This document shows positions 5,892-13,473 of a stretch of DNA of 13,473 nucleotides, in pieces (position 1 is the stretch's first letter; every line of letters starts with the position of its first letter). The DNA is from DATDSR01 sp038062165 (GTDB lineage: Bacteria > Patescibacteriota > Minisyncoccia > Phycocordibacterales > DATDSR01): contig JBBTXQ010000008.1 of NCBI GenBank assembly GCA_038062165.1, forward strand, positions 1-13,473, read 5' to 3'. The notes beneath the pieces were generated by a model. The model was not told the DNA's origin. It worked only from the letters and a program-made list of their open reading frames with translations, and ran no database searches. Position numbers and translations under genes: made by a program.

Positions 5892-6899
5892 TTAGCGCTT
5901 TGAGATTACACTCTTCTTATACGTGTCTAGATGTTCTAGGGCAATGCCCGTGCCGTTGACCACACAATAGAGTGGCTTATCGGCTAGATATGCCTTGACT
6001 CCCGTCTTACGATAAATTAGTTCTGGAAGATTATTCAATTGCGAAGTGCCACCCGTCATAATAATGCCTTGGTCTATGATATCAGCCGCGAGTTCTGGTG
6101 GAGTCTCCTGAAAAACGTCACGTACGGCCTTTACAATTTGTCGAAGTTCGTCATCGATTGCCGCAACAATCTGATTAGTCGAGATCTCGATAGTACGCGG
6201 CAAGCCTGTCAAGAAATCGCGCCCCCTAACTTCAGCCTTATTTTCATTATTCACGGCCACTGCTGAACCGACACTGATTTTCAATTCTTCAGCACTTTTG
6301 TCTCCAATAGCCAAATTGAAATTCTTCTTTATATAATCTGTTATTGCCTGATCTATTTTGTCTCCAGCACACTTAACTGATGTTGATGAAACAATTCCTC
6401 CGAGCGAGATCACGGCCACGTCCGTTGTACCTCCCCCAATATCAACAACCATGTGTCCTTTGGCCTCATGGATTGGAATGCCCGCACCAATCGCGGCAAG
6501 TATCGGCTCCTTCACAACATATGCGTTTTTTGCCCCGGCCTTGATCGCCGCCTCTATCACAGCTCTGCGTTCTGTTGACGTAACACCGGCGGGAACAGAA
6601 ACCAGCACCTCCGGTTTCAGGATATTCCACTTACCTAATGCCTTATTCATATAATAACGTAGCATCGCTTCAGTAATCCGATAATCCGCAATCACTCCAT
6701 CCTTCATGGGTCGATATGCCACAATATTACCGGGAGTGCGGCCGATCATCTCCTTAGCTTCAAGACCCACGGCCAGAATCTTGTGATCCAATTCGGAGAC
6801 TGCCACGACAGATGGCTCGTTCAGAACAACACCTTTACCAGGAACATAAACAAGGGTGTTGGCCGTACCAAGATCAATCCCCAATTTTCTCACAAACAT
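5892..6899 (-). CDS. Second MreB/Mbl-like actin homologue (orphan copy)
   Basis: A 335-residue actin-like protein of the MreB family, separate from the mreBCD operon. It has GIDLGTANTLVYV (7-19), NEPSVVAV (27-34), KEPILAAIG (130-138) and DIGGGTTDVAVIS (153-165). The adenosine-binding region reads MTGGTSQLNN (281-290) where the family and the operon copy have GGGAL, so the third glycine is replaced by threonine. The N-terminus MFVRK is short, like that of Mbl, and lacks the amphipathic stretch of the operon copy. The frame is open upstream to a TTG at 6935, but those residues overlap the preceding gene and are not family-like. I therefore use the ATG at 6899, 10 nt after the preceding stop. 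It probably assembles filaments guiding wall synthesis. Its position directly behind three surface-protein genes is notable. It could be functionally equivalent to Mbl or MreBH, but that cannot be told from sequence alone. Confidence 0.93.
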   Translation of the reverse strand: MFVRKLGIDLGTANTLVYVPGKGVVLNEPSVVAVSELDHKILAVGLEAKEMIGRTPGNIVAYRPMKDGVIADYRITEAMLRYYMNKALGKWNILKPEVLVSVPAGVTSTERRAVIEAAIKAGAKNAYVVKEPILAAIGAGIPIHEAKGHMVVDIGGGTTDVAVISLGGIVSSTSVKCAGDKIDQAITDYIKKNFNLAIGDKSAEELKISVGSAVAVNNENKAEVRGRDFLTGLPRTIEISTNQIVAAIDDELRQIVKAVRDVFQETPPELAADIIDQGIIMTGGTSQLNNLPELIYRKTGVKAYLADKPLYCVVNGTGIALEHLDTYKKSVISKR

Positions 6900-6909
6900 A
6901 CAGCCAATC

Positions 6910-9900
6910 TTACTCTGTCGGAGGGGTAGGAGCAAGCTCTGGATCTAGAGTTGGCTCCGGATCAGGGGCTACTTCTGGATCTGGCGGGACTGGTTCGGGT
7001 TCGGGTTCAGGTTCAGGAGCGGGATCTTGGGTGGGAATTATTTGTGGCGTAGAAAGGTTATTATTATCAAGGAGGGTTCTTAGCTCTACTTCAGTAACGC
7101 AAGTACTGCCAAGACATAGTTTCTCGGCATGCACTTCTCGCACAGTAAGTATGCCATCCTCACTTATCTGCAGATCGGGGAAGTTTGATTTCTTATCATT
7201 GTCATTATTCGTAACTGGATCTAATTCCATACTGCCTCCATTGATCCTGCTACTCAATACATGTGAGAGATTAACGTAGACAAGCACAGTCTGGTCTTCA
7301 TGATCATCCGGATTGGGCCACTCTTGGATGGCGAAGCCGATGGTTTGTTCGCTCGGTAGGGCCTTCTTGCCTATGCCCGGCTCGGAACTGGCGGATATTC
7401 TATCGCCTCTCTTGATCTGGCCACCTTCAAGATTAACCTTCACGGGGACGCGTCCTGCCAGGGCAATATTCGGCCTTGTGCTGGTAGCCTCGCGAATGGG
7501 GGCGAGGGTGAGGTTGGGGCCGTTGATGGAGATGGCCGGGGCGGTGGAGACAACCCCCACTAGGATATCGCCGTCTGTTGCTCTCCTCACTGACAGTGTT
7601 TCTGTTGATTCTGTGTCTAGGGCGGCGATCTCGCCAGCGGCCATCTCTTCACTGCCGAAATAGCGTTCGGCCAAGTCAAATAGCTCACCGATATCATCAG
7701 CGTCAGGTGTACTGTCAACCGTATCCACGGTTAAACCACCGATACTCTCCGTGGCGGGACAAGCATTGCCCGAGGTGATGCAAATGCCTCCTTGGACGGT
7801 GAGTCGCCATAGGCCATTATTGGTGGTGTTGGTACTTGTTCCAACCAATAGACTTCCCATAAACGTACTTGTGGCCATACTTGATGTGGCGAATATTTTG
7901 TCTGCCACAATGCCTGATGGGCCGACGACTGAAAGGGCGGCATAGGGGGAGGTGGTGCCGAGGCCAAAATATCCAGTACTCGTAAGTCGCGCCCATTCTG
8001 TTATGCCAGTTGAGGAATTTTTGGTTGAAAAGGTTAAAGCAGATGCGGGTGAAGTGGTTGAAACATTAGTGAGAATGCCGGAAATTCTGGCTGTAGTCGT
8101 AGAAGTAGTAGCTACGTTCTGCACAGAAAAAGTCAATCCGACACCGACACCACTTGCGACACCGGCTGCACCTGACGTGGAAGTGGACATGTGACTAATA
8201 TCAAGCACATCACTTATGCTGCTATTGAATGTGTCAGTGATAACAGAGTGCAGTGCCGGATAGATAGCCGTGGTACTAGTCGAGTATGTACTGAAGGTAC
8301 CTGGGCCATATGAACCGATACCCGCGCCACCAACAATCAATCCCGAATTGACATAAGCCCTACCGCCCACCGAAAGATCTCCGATAACGCTTGCTTTACC
8401 CGCCTCTAAGTTATGCGCAACTACAGATTGAGCTTCAATGCCTGTTGTATCGTAGACTCTAAAAGTACTGACTGACGTAATCAAAAAACGTCCCATAAGA
8501 GCAATCTCGTCAACACGGCCACCAAGATCATTACCTCCCACCACGACGGGGTTGTACGGATCAGATACATCATAGACCCTAAGTTCATTGCCACTATGCG
8601 TGGCCAAGCCTGCATATAGATACTTACCTGCAAGTTTGAGCGTTACTACATCTGCTCCAATCTCAATTCCACTAAGTGCGATTGGACTATTGATGTTGGA
8701 AATGTCGAAAATTCTTATTTCGTTTCCTCCTGCATTGTTGGCACTAGAAAAATAAGCGTACTTGCCTGACACCTCAATCTCCGAGGCAGTAATATTAGTA
8801 TCAAGGTCCCCAACTTTTTTGAGTAATTTGGGATTATTAAAATCGTAGATCCTAACGTCACCCCCAAAGAGACTGGAGAAAAGATACTTGCCTTGAACAG
8901 CTAAGGCCACGTTGGAATTAGTGTCATCCACACTGCTTATGAATACCGGATTGGCAGGGTCTGAAATATCATAAACATGAACTTCAGGCCCGGTATTATT
9001 AACAGCAAGGAAAAGCAGTGAGCCGGATACGACCGAATCGTTAACATCCCAACCTGTATCAATACCTCCAACTTTCAGTGGAGTAGTAGGGTTAGAAACA
9101 TCATAGATCTCAAAATCGTCCCCTGTCTGTGAGCCGTAGCCTATATATGCGTACCTACCGTTTGATTTGATTGTAGTTCCAAGACCAGGCAAGGTAGTAT
9201 CGCTTATGACAGTAGTGCTCGCTGTGGGGGAAATCTCAAAGATAATCATGTGACCAAATGTTATATCCACACCGTATGCATATCTGCCTGCCACATCCAT
9301 GTGAAAGATTCTGCTTTGCGGAGGAGTAATTGCGCTCAATAAATTTAGATACGAGGTAGTGGCTGTGTCGCCTAATACTTGTGTTATGTTGCCTGCTGTA
9401 ATTGATAGCGCAGACATGGGCGTAGTTGTGCCAATACCAACCTTGGTTGCGCCAGCCGGATAAATAGCACTCGAGTCAACGCTGGAGGTGGCCCATTTGG
9501 AAATAGACGTGGCCGGTATTGTCCCCACACAGACCGAGTTAATCGAGAAGCATCCCGTGGTGAGATTCACGCCACTTGCAAAAGTTGAGGTAGCACCTGT
9601 CACATATAGCCTATTGAAACCCGCTGTTCCAGTCACGGTTAGATTGCCCATGAGTGATGTTGAGCTGGCGTTGCCGGAAACTATCAAAGCCGAACTTGAG
9701 GCGGTACCGGTGGTGACAAGGGAAGTGGTGGTGGCAGATGTTGTAGTTGAATTGGTGACGATGATGCCAGTGGCTGAATTCGGTTGAATAGAAACGTTGT
9801 CGCTTGACGTGGCCCATTTGGATTGGTTGATGGAGGATATACTTGCACCTCCTACACAAACACCGTTTATGGCAAAACAGCCAGCTTGTAGATTGACACC

Positions 9901-10500
9901 GTTCGCAATGATTGTTGATGTAGCTCCGGATACGTAGAGCCAAGTTGTAGTAGCGGCTGTTCCAGTTGCATTTGCAAATGTGAAATTCTGAAGTGTAGTT
10001 GAAGCAAGGACAAGCAAGCCTCCTGTTGAAGTGCCAACAATATCAGCCCTAATGAAAGCGTCAGAATCTAGGCCATCAAGTCGGTCAGCTTCAAATGCAG
10101 CCGGCACAGCTCCTATGTGACGGCGGGGTGTCATTTCAGCGTCCCAGACTGGGATAGAACTTGAGGCGCCAATTGAAACACCAAGATACAGATCTTGGTT
10201 CCAGTTTAGACTAGATAAAGATGTAACAGAACCGAGTAAAACAGAGAATAGGCCGTTAGTGATAGTGACTTGAGTGGATGTAGACGTGTGGAACTCTGTC
10301 CAGATCGCGCTTCCCCCGGTTGATGTGGTGTAAATTCTAAAGGCAAGATTGTAATCCCCGTCGGCAACAAGCGCACTATCTGAACCAGTGAGTTTGCCTT
10401 GATAATTAACTTGTTTATTCCAATTAGAGGTAGCCGCAAGGACAGTGTGCGTAGTGATCAAGCTGATCAAGAAGAAAATTATTAATAATATTTTACGCAT
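6910..10500 (-). CDS. Large secreted fibre-like surface protein with LVIVD beta-propeller
   Basis: The 1196-residue protein starts with a signal peptide (about 1-22). Next comes an N-terminal domain (about 28-145, NWNKQVNYQGKLTG...AVPAAFEADRLDGLDS) typical of CPR tail-fibre-like surface proteins. Ser/Thr/Ala-rich repeats follow (about 155-390), containing two copies of a GATST...GCF.IN.VCVG module. Seven LVIVD-type repeats (about 399-687) come next, then more Ser/Thr-rich fibre sequence (700-900). A C-terminal region (about 936-1083: GELFDLAERYF...GRVPVKVNLEGG...RGDRISASSEPG) resembles the segment common near the end of such proteins. A Pro/Glu tail follows (1151-1196). There is no C-terminal membrane anchor or sorting motif. 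A role in attachment to host or surface is plausible but unproven. The ATG at 10500 overlaps the upstream gene by 8 bp without a Shine-Dalgarno, suggesting coupling. Confidence 0.85.
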   Translation of the reverse strand: MRKILLIIFFLISLITTHTVLAATSNWNKQVNYQGKLTGSDSALVADGDYNLAFRIYTTSTGGSAIWTEFHTSTSTQVTITNGLFSVLLGSVTSLSSLNWNQDLYLGVSIGASSSIPVWDAEMTPRRHIGAVPAAFEADRLDGLDSDAFIRADIVGTSTGGLLVLASTTLQNFTFANATGTAATTTWLYVSGATSTIIANGVNLQAGCFAINGVCVGGASISSINQSKWATSSDNVSIQPNSATGIIVTNSTTTSATTTSLVTTGTASSSALIVSGNASSTSLMGNLTVTGTAGFNRLYVTGATSTFASGVNLTTGCFSINSVCVGTIPATSISKWATSSVDSSAIYPAGATKVGIGTTTPMSALSITAGNITQVLGDTATTSYLNLLSAITPPQSRIFHMDVAGRYAYGVDITFGHMIIFEISPTASTTVISDTTLPGLGTTIKSNGRYAYIGYGSQTGDDFEIYDVSNPTTPLKVGGIDTGWDVNDSVVSGSLLFLAVNNTGPEVHVYDISDPANPVFISSVDDTNSNVALAVQGKYLFSSLFGGDVRIYDFNNPKLLKKVGDLDTNITASEIEVSGKYAYFSSANNAGGNEIRIFDISNINSPIALSGIEIGADVVTLKLAGKYLYAGLATHSGNELRVYDVSDPYNPVVVGGNDLGGRVDEIALMGRFLITSVSTFRVYDTTGIEAQSVVAHNLEAGKASVIGDLSVGGRAYVNSGLIVGGAGIGSYGPGTFSTYSTSTTAIYPALHSVITDTFNSSISDVLDISHMSTSTSGAAGVASGVGVGLTFSVQNVATTSTTTARISGILTNVSTTSPASALTFSTKNSSTGITEWARLTSTGYFGLGTTSPYAALSVVGPSGIVADKIFATSSMATSTFMGSLLVGTSTNTTNNGLWRLTVQGGICITSGNACPATESIGGLTVDTVDSTPDADDIGELFDLAERYFGSEEMAAGEIAALDTESTETLSVRRATDGDILVGVVSTAPAISINGPNLTLAPIREATSTRPNIALAGRVPVKVNLEGGQIKRGDRISASSEPGIGKKALPSEQTIGFAIQEWPNPDDHEDQTVLVYVNLSHVLSSRINGGSMELDPVTNNDNDKKSNFPDLQISEDGILTVREVHAEKLCLGSTCVTEVELRTLLDNNNLSTPQIIPTQDPAPEPEPEPEPVPPDPEVAPDPEPTLDPELAPTPPTE
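6913..7050 (-). repeat. Pro/Glu-rich C-terminal tail (low complexity)
   Basis: This stretch encodes residues 1151-1196 of the fibre-like protein, dominated by alternating Pro and acidic residues (PAPEPEPEPEPVPPDPE). The underlying DNA has short GGTTCG/GGTTCA tandem hexamers on the plus strand around 6991-7015. Such tails are often rigid, wall-spanning or spacer elements. Confidence 0.7.
8440..9306 (-). repeat. Seven LVIVD-type repeats, probable seven-bladed beta-propeller
   Basis: Residues 399-687 of the fibre-like protein hold seven units of the pattern 'G+Y.Y......D.+IYDISNP..P'. They begin near residues 399, 444, 489, 533, 575, 621 and 666, so spacing is a regular 42-46 residues. Examples are DFEIYDVSNPTTPLKVGG, EVHVYDISDPANPVFIS and ELRVYDVSDPYNPVVVGG. 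Blade count and spacing suit a closed propeller. The first and last units are the most diverged. Confidence 0.75.
9481..9609 (-). repeat. Cysteine-pair module, copy 2
   Basis: Residues 298-340 (LYVTGATST...GVNLTTGCFSINSVCVG...SKWATSS) repeat the module at 9802-9939. A plus-strand 14-base word GTGGCCCATTTGGA is shared by both copies. The two cysteines seven residues apart could form a disulphide. Confidence 0.7.
9802..9939 (-). repeat. Cysteine-pair module, copy 1
   Basis: Residues 188-233 (LYVSGATST...GVNLQAGCFAINGVCVGG...SKWATSS) form the first copy of a module repeated about 107-110 residues later in the fibre-like protein. Confidence 0.7.
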
Positions 10501-12820
10501 GACTGATTTGAGTTAATGGAACACTATCATCATCGATTTTGATATCTTCATTCAGAACTCCTTTGGGTAAATTAAGGTCAAGAGAACGGTACACCCTTCT
10601 ATAAGAGCCGTCGTTTTGCTTAGCATCAATTGTAATATAGTATCTGCCAGGCGCAACCAGTAAATAGAATCTCCCGAATTCGTCCGCTACTAACCTCTTC
10701 ACTTCTTGATTGAGATTAGACAAGAAAACTCTAATAATTGAGTACGGATAGGGCTCGCCAGATTTGTGATCATAGATCCTAATCGCCTTATAATTTGTAT
10801 GCCAATAAGTCTGAACAAAAAATAAAATTAAATAAAATGACAAAACAATGAAATTAAATAATGATGGGGTAAGTATGGTAGATATTATAGTAAAGATGAA
10901 ACCCAAAAGGTAGAGACCGTCAAAAATAATTGATTTCACTTTTTCTCTGCGAGAATACAGACGATACAGAGTTTGCTTATCTTTAACGAATTCATTCCAA
11001 TCGAAACCAACTGGATCCAAGGGTATATTTCGAGTTATTACTTCTCCAGAAGTGGTGAATAACTGCTCACCATGGTATATGTTGCTATACAACTCATCGG
11101 TGTCAGTCTTGGCTAGGCGTTTAGATGGAAATTCGTAATGCGTTTTGCCAGCCTGTATCACATAGTGACCTCCAGGAAGGAAAAAGCCGTATCTGCCGTC
11201 TAAATCTGTAATAGCCTCAGCCACCTGATTATCATCCTGGACACGTTTAACTACAACATAAGCTGGATCAAGTGGTCGCTTAGTGACAGAATCATAAACA
11301 GTACCCCATGGCTTATGTCGCCTGCGTAAACCCAAGAATCCTAGTAAGGCTCCGAAGGCTCGAGCCATAATCAAATATAGATCATACAAAGATTTCATAC
11401 GGGTTGTGACAAGAATAGTTTGAATTAAGACAGAAGCAACACCAATTGCGCTACCTACTGGCAGGAGCGCCCGGGGAATCTGGGTTAATTGCAATACACC
11501 TGTACTTTTCTCTACGATGAATGCGCCGGCCACTTTGCCTAAGCGAGAATTCTTGTGATCTAAAATATAGATCGCAATTTCATATTCACCTGGGTCAATA
11601 AGTGGGGCTATCGTCGCCGTGTATGCAGTTTTATTATCATTCACGCGCAAGATGAATGCGAAAACCTTGCTTTTGTCCTTTGGATGGCGCATGGTCACCA
11701 TCATTGTCTTGAGCACCTCGGGCAGATTCTCATAGGCGATACTCAAAACTGTTTCTTTCTGCGCATCAAGTTCGATACGCAAACCGTGAGCAAACTCTTG
11801 CTCATTCCCATCCTGACGAATCGAGAATGTCAGGTTGCCGAACTCTGCTCGTGCCTCCTCCGACATTGGTAATTTTTCTAAAAGTTCATCAACAGTCGGA
11901 TCTGTCTCCTCTTCATTTTCGTCTTCACCCTCACCTTCACCCTCACCTTCACCATCGCCTTCTTCGTTGCCTTCTTCGTCTTCGCCCACTCCTGGTGTTG
12001 TGGAAACAAAATCAATTGCACCGGATGAATAGTTGCCACCGGAATCTCTTGCAAAAATAGTATAGTAATAAGTTAGATCTTTTTCTACCAAACTATCAAT
12101 GAACGCCTCGGCAGAACCCTCATATATCAGTAGGCCTTCGTCGGGGTTAGACGTAAAAAAGCCTACGGAACGCACTATGCGAACAACATCAAAATCGTTG
12201 TCGGGAGGGTTCGTCCAACCAAGAAGCACACTCTCGCTCTGCGCGTTATAAATAGCTGAAAAATTAGTGGGGTTTGCCGGCGGCTCGTCTGTGATATATG
12301 GAAGTGTGGTGAAAGCGTTGCCAAGCGAAGAAGCTTTGTTGTTCGGATTACCGTCTTCCACTATCTCGATCTTGAAAAGATGCTCCGTGCCAGGAGTAAG
12401 TCCGTATATAGTAACGCTGTGATTCAAAGCACTTACTGATTCTACTACAGCCCCTAGTTCATAACTACTTGTTAATCCAAAGGATAGGGTCGAGTACGCG
12501 AGTTCACTGCTAACCCAACTAATCGTAACACTTGAGGTACTGACTATGCTTTCAATATTACTAATGGTGAGTGGATTAGAACCTCCGCCTCCCCCCCCGC
12601 CACCACCTGTATTACCTCCTGTACAATCAGTTGGGCAATTATTGCTGTCTTCCCCGATATTAGGCTGACAAACTGAATTCTGATTACAGTAATTTACATT
12701 AAGGTAAACATTGATCGAATCATCTACTTGAGTTAGAGCATAGACAGCAGTGACAGGCACCAGAACTAAAATGAGCAAAATTGGCAGTATTTTTTTACAC
12801 ATATTCAAAATCATGCTCAT
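10493..12820 (-). CDS. Membrane-anchored FnIII/carboxypeptidase-regulatory-like surface protein
   Basis: The 775-residue protein begins with a signal peptide (about 7-29). A cysteine motif NYCNQNSVCQPNIGEDSNNCPTDC split over residues 43-66 follows, then a poly-Gly linker (72-80). Two fibronectin type III-like domains lie at about 84-173 and 180-275 (SVTISW...Y.L.PGTEH and SVLLGWTNP...LTYYYTIFARD). A Glu/Gly linker (279-306) leads to a beta-rich domain (about 325-440). One membrane span lies at about 450-472, a possible second at 481-497 and a hairpin at 631-672. Two carboxypeptidase-regulatory-like beta domains (505-565 and 679-735) have the pattern ITDLDGRYGFFLPGGHYVI / VADEFGRFYLLVAPGRYYI. 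No enzyme active site is visible, so a structural envelope role is likely. The ATG at 12820 overlaps the upstream stop as ATGA, and the 3' end overlaps the next gene by 8 bp. Confidence 0.85.
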   Translation of the reverse strand: MSMILNMCKKILPILLILVLVPVTAVYALTQVDDSINVYLNVNYCNQNSVCQPNIGEDSNNCPTDCTGGNTGGGGGGGGGSNPLTISNIESIVSTSSVTISWVSSELAYSTLSFGLTSSYELGAVVESVSALNHSVTIYGLTPGTEHLFKIEIVEDGNPNNKASSLGNAFTTLPYITDEPPANPTNFSAIYNAQSESVLLGWTNPPDNDFDVVRIVRSVGFFTSNPDEGLLIYEGSAEAFIDSLVEKDLTYYYTIFARDSGGNYSSGAIDFVSTTPGVGEDEEGNEEGDGEGEGEGEGEDENEEETDPTVDELLEKLPMSEEARAEFGNLTFSIRQDGNEQEFAHGLRIELDAQKETVLSIAYENLPEVLKTMMVTMRHPKDKSKVFAFILRVNDNKTAYTATIAPLIDPGEYEIAIYILDHKNSRLGKVAGAFIVEKSTGVLQLTQIPRALLPVGSAIGVASVLIQTILVTTRMKSLYDLYLIMARAFGALLGFLGLRRRHKPWGTVYDSVTKRPLDPAYVVVKRVQDDNQVAEAITDLDGRYGFFLPGGHYVIQAGKTHYEFPSKRLAKTDTDELYSNIYHGEQLFTTSGEVITRNIPLDPVGFDWNEFVKDKQTLYRLYSRREKVKSIIFDGLYLLGFIFTIISTILTPSLFNFIVLSFYLILFFVQTYWHTNYKAIRIYDHKSGEPYPYSIIRVFLSNLNQEVKRLVADEFGRFYLLVAPGRYYITIDAKQNDGSYRRVYRSLDLNLPKGVLNEDIKIDDDSVPLTQISHA
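11923..11953 (-). repeat. 12-bp tandem repeat encoding the Glu/Gly linker
   Basis: The plus strand carries CTTCACCCTCAC twice in perfect tandem (11923-11946) followed by a partial third copy. It encodes part of the GEGEGEGE linker between the second FnIII domain and the next domain. The 12-bp unit keeps frame, so copy-number changes would alter linker length without disrupting the protein. Confidence 0.8.
12591..12598 (-). repeat. Homopolymeric G8 tract in the coding strand
   Basis: Eight consecutive C on the plus strand (G8 in the coding strand) lie within the poly-glycine linker of the FnIII protein, about 75 codons after its start and before all folded domains. Tracts like this can slip during replication. 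They are also a frequent site of sequencing error. Confidence 0.85.
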
Positions 12821-13473
12821 AGCGCAATAGCGGTTAGTGTAATTAGCGCGCTATAACTGCCAAGAAGTTGACTGGCGCTCGAACCGGCTTCGGCTCTGAA
12901 ATAGACGGTTGTGCCAATACCGGTTGGATGATTACTTCCTGATTTGCGAGCTATTAAAACATTACTTGTGGTAATGGCATCCCAACAAGTGCCACTATTA
13001 TCGCTAGCGCCCTGCCCGCAGACTGTGCCATTATCTACAAAATCACCCGCTATATCTGCTCCTGACGGAGTGAAGCCGAATTCAGAAGTGTTTGAAGGCA
13101 CTGACCAGGAAAAGTCGGGGACACTTCCGGACTTAGTATAATTCGCAAACGAACTCCCACTTGATGTAAGTGCTGGTGAATTGGCCGCTTTTATATAAAG
13201 GCTATAACCTGTAGGATTATCTGTTCTCACTGTCCAAACAGCATTACCATCGGCTACACCACCACTTAGTGTCGTAATAGCTGGCAGGAGAGTAACATCG
13301 GACGGAGAAGTGATGGATATATAACCATCACTTTGTTGATATCCGGCTTCAAGTGTGTAATTTGTACTAGTACCCCTTCCTGTGCCGACTTCACCTCCTG
13401 TATCTTCGAGACTATAGTTACTTGAGGTACCTAATGCTCCACCAAAATTGATACTGTCACGCTCCAGAATATA
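12817..13473 (-). CDS. Secreted surface protein, 5' end beyond the window
   Basis: The frame is open from the right edge to a TGA at 12817, giving 218 visible residues and no start. An internal GTG at 13230 is not credible as a start because family-like sequence continues upstream of it. The visible protein begins YILERDSINFGGALG..SNYSLEDTGGEVGTG, continues ISITSPSDVTLLPAI and GNAVWTVRTDNPTGYSLYIKAANSPAL, and ends TVYFRAEAGSSASQLLGSYSALITLTAIAL. It is Ser/Thr/Gly-rich, probably all-beta and extracellular, and distantly recalls WxL-type wall proteins. Secreted proteins with this pattern are common in CPR genomes next to FnIII-type membrane proteins. Two cysteines (VCGQGASDNSGTCW) may pair. Its stop overlaps the next start as ATGA. 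Confidence 0.8.
   Translation of the reverse strand, partial: YILERDSINFGGALGTSSNYSLEDTGGEVGTGRGTSTNYTLEAGYQQSDGYISITSPSDVTLLPAITTLSGGVADGNAVWTVRTDNPTGYSLYIKAANSPALTSSGSSFANYTKSGSVPDFSWSVPSNTSEFGFTPSGADIAGDFVDNGTVCGQGASDNSGTCWDAITTSNVLIARKSGSNHPTGIGTTVYFRAEAGSSASQLLGSYSALITLTAIAL

Noticed and set aside
6900..6935. N-terminal extension of the orphan MreB to the TTG at 6935
   Set aside because: It overlaps the end of the fibre-protein gene, and MFVRKLGIDLG is a normal MreB/Mbl start.
6812..7279. 155-codon plus-strand frame with a Gly/Ser repeat
   Set aside because: The GSGSGS pattern is the antisense of the Pro/Glu tail of the fibre protein, and the frame crosses the boundary between two real minus-strand genes.

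Overview
The window looks like part of a genome or metagenome-assembled contig from a Patescibacteria/CPR bacterium, most likely Parcubacteria-like. The evidence is a compact core cluster, a short prolyl-tRNA synthetase, a PaaX/Cas2-like gene, and a trio of secreted or membrane surface proteins of a style I associate with that group. This placement rests on protein style and gene order; no database search was possible. Every supported gene lies on the minus strand, so transcription runs from high to low coordinates. Spacing is tight throughout: most junctions are 4-29 bp overlaps or gaps under 25 bp, and no convincing terminator was seen.

In order of transcription, region 1 (13473-6910) encodes three cell-surface proteins: a secreted protein cut by the window edge, a membrane-anchored protein with FnIII and carboxypeptidase-regulatory-like domains, and a 1196-residue fibre-like protein carrying seven LVIVD-type repeats. 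Region 2 (6899-5117) holds a second, orphan MreB, an unrecognised 70-residue protein and ribosome recycling factor. Region 3 (5115-2169) holds the site-2 protease RseP, a PaaX/Cas2-like gene and prolyl-tRNA synthetase. Region 4 (2176-1) is the rod-shape operon mreB-mreC-mreD-like, followed by the start of the gene expected to be PBP2.

Two places stand out. First, the PaaX/Cas2-like gene sits between rseP and proS and is bracketed by two copies of a 35-bp sequence (one mismatch) exactly 600 bp apart. Each copy contains a 12-bp perfect palindrome and each supplies the same first 11 codons, once to the regulator gene and once to a 29-codon ORF whose stop overlaps the proS start. This looks like a small inserted cassette. 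Second, the gene at the left edge begins like PBP2 but continues in frame as what reads like the C-terminal half of nucleoside diphosphate kinase, with a sharp rise in GC. That suggests either a recombination junction or an assembly misjoin.

Together the genes cover envelope and shape functions (two actin-like MreBs, MreC, MreD, surface proteins, intramembrane protease) interleaved with translation genes (frr, proS).
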